The position numbers and the translations under genes are program-made. The notes under the pieces are model-generated. The model was not told the origin of the DNA. It saw only the letters and a program-made list of their open reading frames with translations, and searched no databases. Source: Aeromonas tecta (GTDB lineage: Bacteria; Pseudomonadota; Gammaproteobacteria; Enterobacterales; Aeromonadaceae). From it: a DNA stretch of 64,000 nucleotides. Within the stretch, counting starts at the first letter, position 1; the number at the start of each line of letters is the position of its first letter. This document shows, piece by piece, positions 62,518-64,000 of this stretch. The DNA lies in the NCBI RefSeq assembly GCF_000820185.1, contig NZ_CDCA01000045.1:124001-188000 (forward strand), read 5' to 3'.

Positions 62518-64000
62518 ATGCGTCCCCCTTTTCGCCTCGATCTCCGCCTGTCGCCACTGTGGCTAGCCATGCTTGCCGGCCCGGCCCTTGCGGCCCCGCA
62601 AGTGCACCTCTATGTGGATGGCAAACCGGTGGCCGAGGCGCTGACGCTGGACAAGGGCACCGTCAGCCTGACCCATTCTTTAAGCAAGGGCAGCCATCAG
62701 ATCCGCATCGGCGATGCCGCCAACAGCTGCGGCACCAGCTTCGGCCCGAGCGAAGCCAAGCCGCTGCCCTTCGGCACGGCCCAGCCCATGGACAAATGCG
62801 CCAAGGATCAGAGCTTCACGTTAAGAGTGATGCTGGCGGGAGATTATGAGTTCACCTTCAACCCGGATACCCCGAGCCTCAAGGTCTTGCGGGCTACCAA
62901 GAAGAGTGAATTCAAGCGCCAGCCCCCGGAGGAACCCTGCATTGCATGGGATGGCGGCCCGGTGACAGTATCCCTGAAAGGGGTCTGGCCCGATGGCACC
63001 AAGCTGCGGGATGCCTACTCAAAGCAGGAGGCTGTGATCAAGGGCGGCAAGCTGACGCTAACGCCATCGAAAGAGAGCGGCGGCCTGCTGCTGCTCGAGC
63101 CCGTGGCAACGGTGAAGGCTGAGCCCTTCAGCTGGGATCAGGCCAGCGTCTACTTCCTCTTGACCGACCGCTTCCACAACGGCGATCCCGCCAACGATCA
63201 CAGCTTCGGCCGCCAGAAAGATGGCCAGGATGAGGTCGCCACCTGGCACGGCGGCGACTTCAAGGGACTGACCGAGAAGCTCGACTACATCAAGGCACTC
63301 GGCATGAACGCCATCTGGATCACCCCCATGGTGGAGCAGGTGCACGGCTTCATCGGCGGCGGTGAGCAGGGCAACTTCCCCTTCTACGCCTATCACGGCT
63401 ACTGGGCGCTGGACTTCACCAAGATAGATCCCAACTACGGCGACGAGGAGAGCCTCAAGACTCTGGTGGACGAGGCCCACAAGCGCGGCATGCGCATCAT
63501 CCTCGACGTGGTGATGAACCACGCTGGCTACGCCACCCTGGCGGACTTGCAGGATCTCGGCTTGGAGAGCCTGACCCAGAACACAGATAAACTCCCCGCC
63601 CGCTGGAACGACTGGCGCCCGAGTGGCGGCCTCAACTGGCATGGCTACAACCAGTTCATCAATTACCAGTCGAACGATTGGACCAAATGGTGGGGCCCGG
63701 ACTGGGTGCGGGCCGGTCTGCCCGGCTACCCCCAACCCGGTACCGACGATGTGACCGGTTCGGTGGCGGGCCTGCCGGACTTCTTGACCGAATCCAGCAA
63801 CGCGGTGGGACTGCCTCCCCTGCTTGCGGCAAAAAAAGATACCCGGGCCAAACCACTGCCCAATACCAGCGTGAGCGATTACCTCATCGCCTGGCACACC
63901 GACTGGGTGCGCCGCTTTGGCATCGATGGCTTTCGTGCCGACACCGTCAAGCACCTGGAGCCGGCGGTCTGGGCCAGGCTCAAGCAGGAAGGCACGGTGG
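62518..64000 (+). CDS. malS: Periplasmic alpha-amylase MalS, N-terminal part
   Basis: The first 494 codons; the gene runs off the window. Signal peptide ends near residue 25 (MLAGPALA, then APQ). An N-terminal carbohydrate-binding-like region is followed by a GH13 barrel: YFLLTDRFHNGDPANDHSFG near residue 215, region I DVVMNHAG, region II GFRADTVKH. The insert WHGYNQFINYQSNDWTKWWG and GFIGGGEQG are close to E. coli MalS. It hydrolyses maltodextrins in the periplasm. AAGGAATGGCTT precedes ATG 62518. I looked for a MalT box upstream and found none. Confidence 0.9.
   Translation, partial: MRPPFRLDLRLSPLWLAMLAGPALAAPQVHLYVDGKPVAEALTLDKGTVSLTHSLSKGSHQIRIGDAANSCGTSFGPSEAKPLPFGTAQPMDKCAKDQSFTLRVMLAGDYEFTFNPDTPSLKVLRATKKSEFKRQPPEEPCIAWDGGPVTVSLKGVWPDGTKLRDAYSKQEAVIKGGKLTLTPSKESGGLLLLEPVATVKAEPFSWDQASVYFLLTDRFHNGDPANDHSFGRQKDGQDEVATWHGGDFKGLTEKLDYIKALGMNAIWITPMVEQVHGFIGGGEQGNFPFYAYHGYWALDFTKIDPNYGDEESLKTLVDEAHKRGMRIILDVVMNHAGYATLADLQDLGLESLTQNTDKLPARWNDWRPSGGLNWHGYNQFINYQSNDWTKWWGPDWVRAGLPGYPQPGTDDVTGSVAGLPDFLTESSNAVGLPPLLAAKKDTRAKPLPNTSVSDYLIAWHTDWVRRFGIDGFRADTVKHLEPAVWARLKQEGTV

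Overview
The window is a GC-rich gammaproteobacterial chromosome segment. Gene content and order (smc-zipA-ligA with cysZ, nrdDG under NrdR boxes, phoBR-pstS, mepK-ldtD, a malS-type amylase, a tandem glycine riboswitch before a Na+/amino-acid symporter) fit Aeromonas or a close relative. The genus is inferred from family resemblance only. I see no phage, insertion sequence, CRISPR array, rRNA or tRNA; this looks like core chromosome with small regulatory surprises.

Layout. 1-5.4 kb: end of a MATE exporter, yciN, a six-helix chemotaxis receptor, a xanthine permease behind a PurR box, and a lipoate ligase-like protein. 5.4-9 kb: AGCS symporter with a tandem glycine riboswitch and a hairpin covering its ribosome binding site, then a type III decarboxylase. 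9-19.3 kb: CaCA antiporter, peroxiredoxin, Nudix protein, a four-gene general amino-acid ABC transporter, an ABC-2 exporter, fklB. 19.3-22.7 kb: nagK-cutC with a decayed copy of the cutC 3' end, then a GNAT protein and an M48 lipoprotein protease. 22.8-26.2 kb: phoB-phoR-pstS with Pho boxes and a triplicated translation-start repeat before pstS.

26.2-33.7 kb: VOC protein, GGDEF enzyme, an AcoR-type activator divergent from an aldehyde dehydrogenase that has a sigma-54 promoter and paired upstream elements, and an AraC regulator divergent from an EamA transporter. 33.8-39 kb: 2HCT transporter, malic enzyme and a CitA/DcuS-type two-component system, a self-contained malate-use unit. 39.2-42.7 kb: MarR-HlyD-DUF2955 efflux operon with SlyA-like operator, mliC, and a short Pmp3/YqaE gene. 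42.7-45.8 kb: nrdD-nrdG, separated by a REP pair. 46-55.4 kb: solitary binding protein, ligA, zipA, smc, cysZ, yicG.

55.4-64 kb: small lipoprotein, mepK and ldtD (peptidoglycan 3-3 crosslink turnover), a periplasmic binding protein, a four-gene Gtr-like glycosylation cluster (unknown anchored protein, GtrB-type transferase, GtrA-type flippase, PIG-V-like GT-C transferase) and the first part of malS. The best candidates for new biology are the pstS leader repeats with a start-overlapping upstream ORF, the Gtr-like cluster with its unassigned first gene, and the histidine-rich membrane sensor of the chemotaxis receptor.
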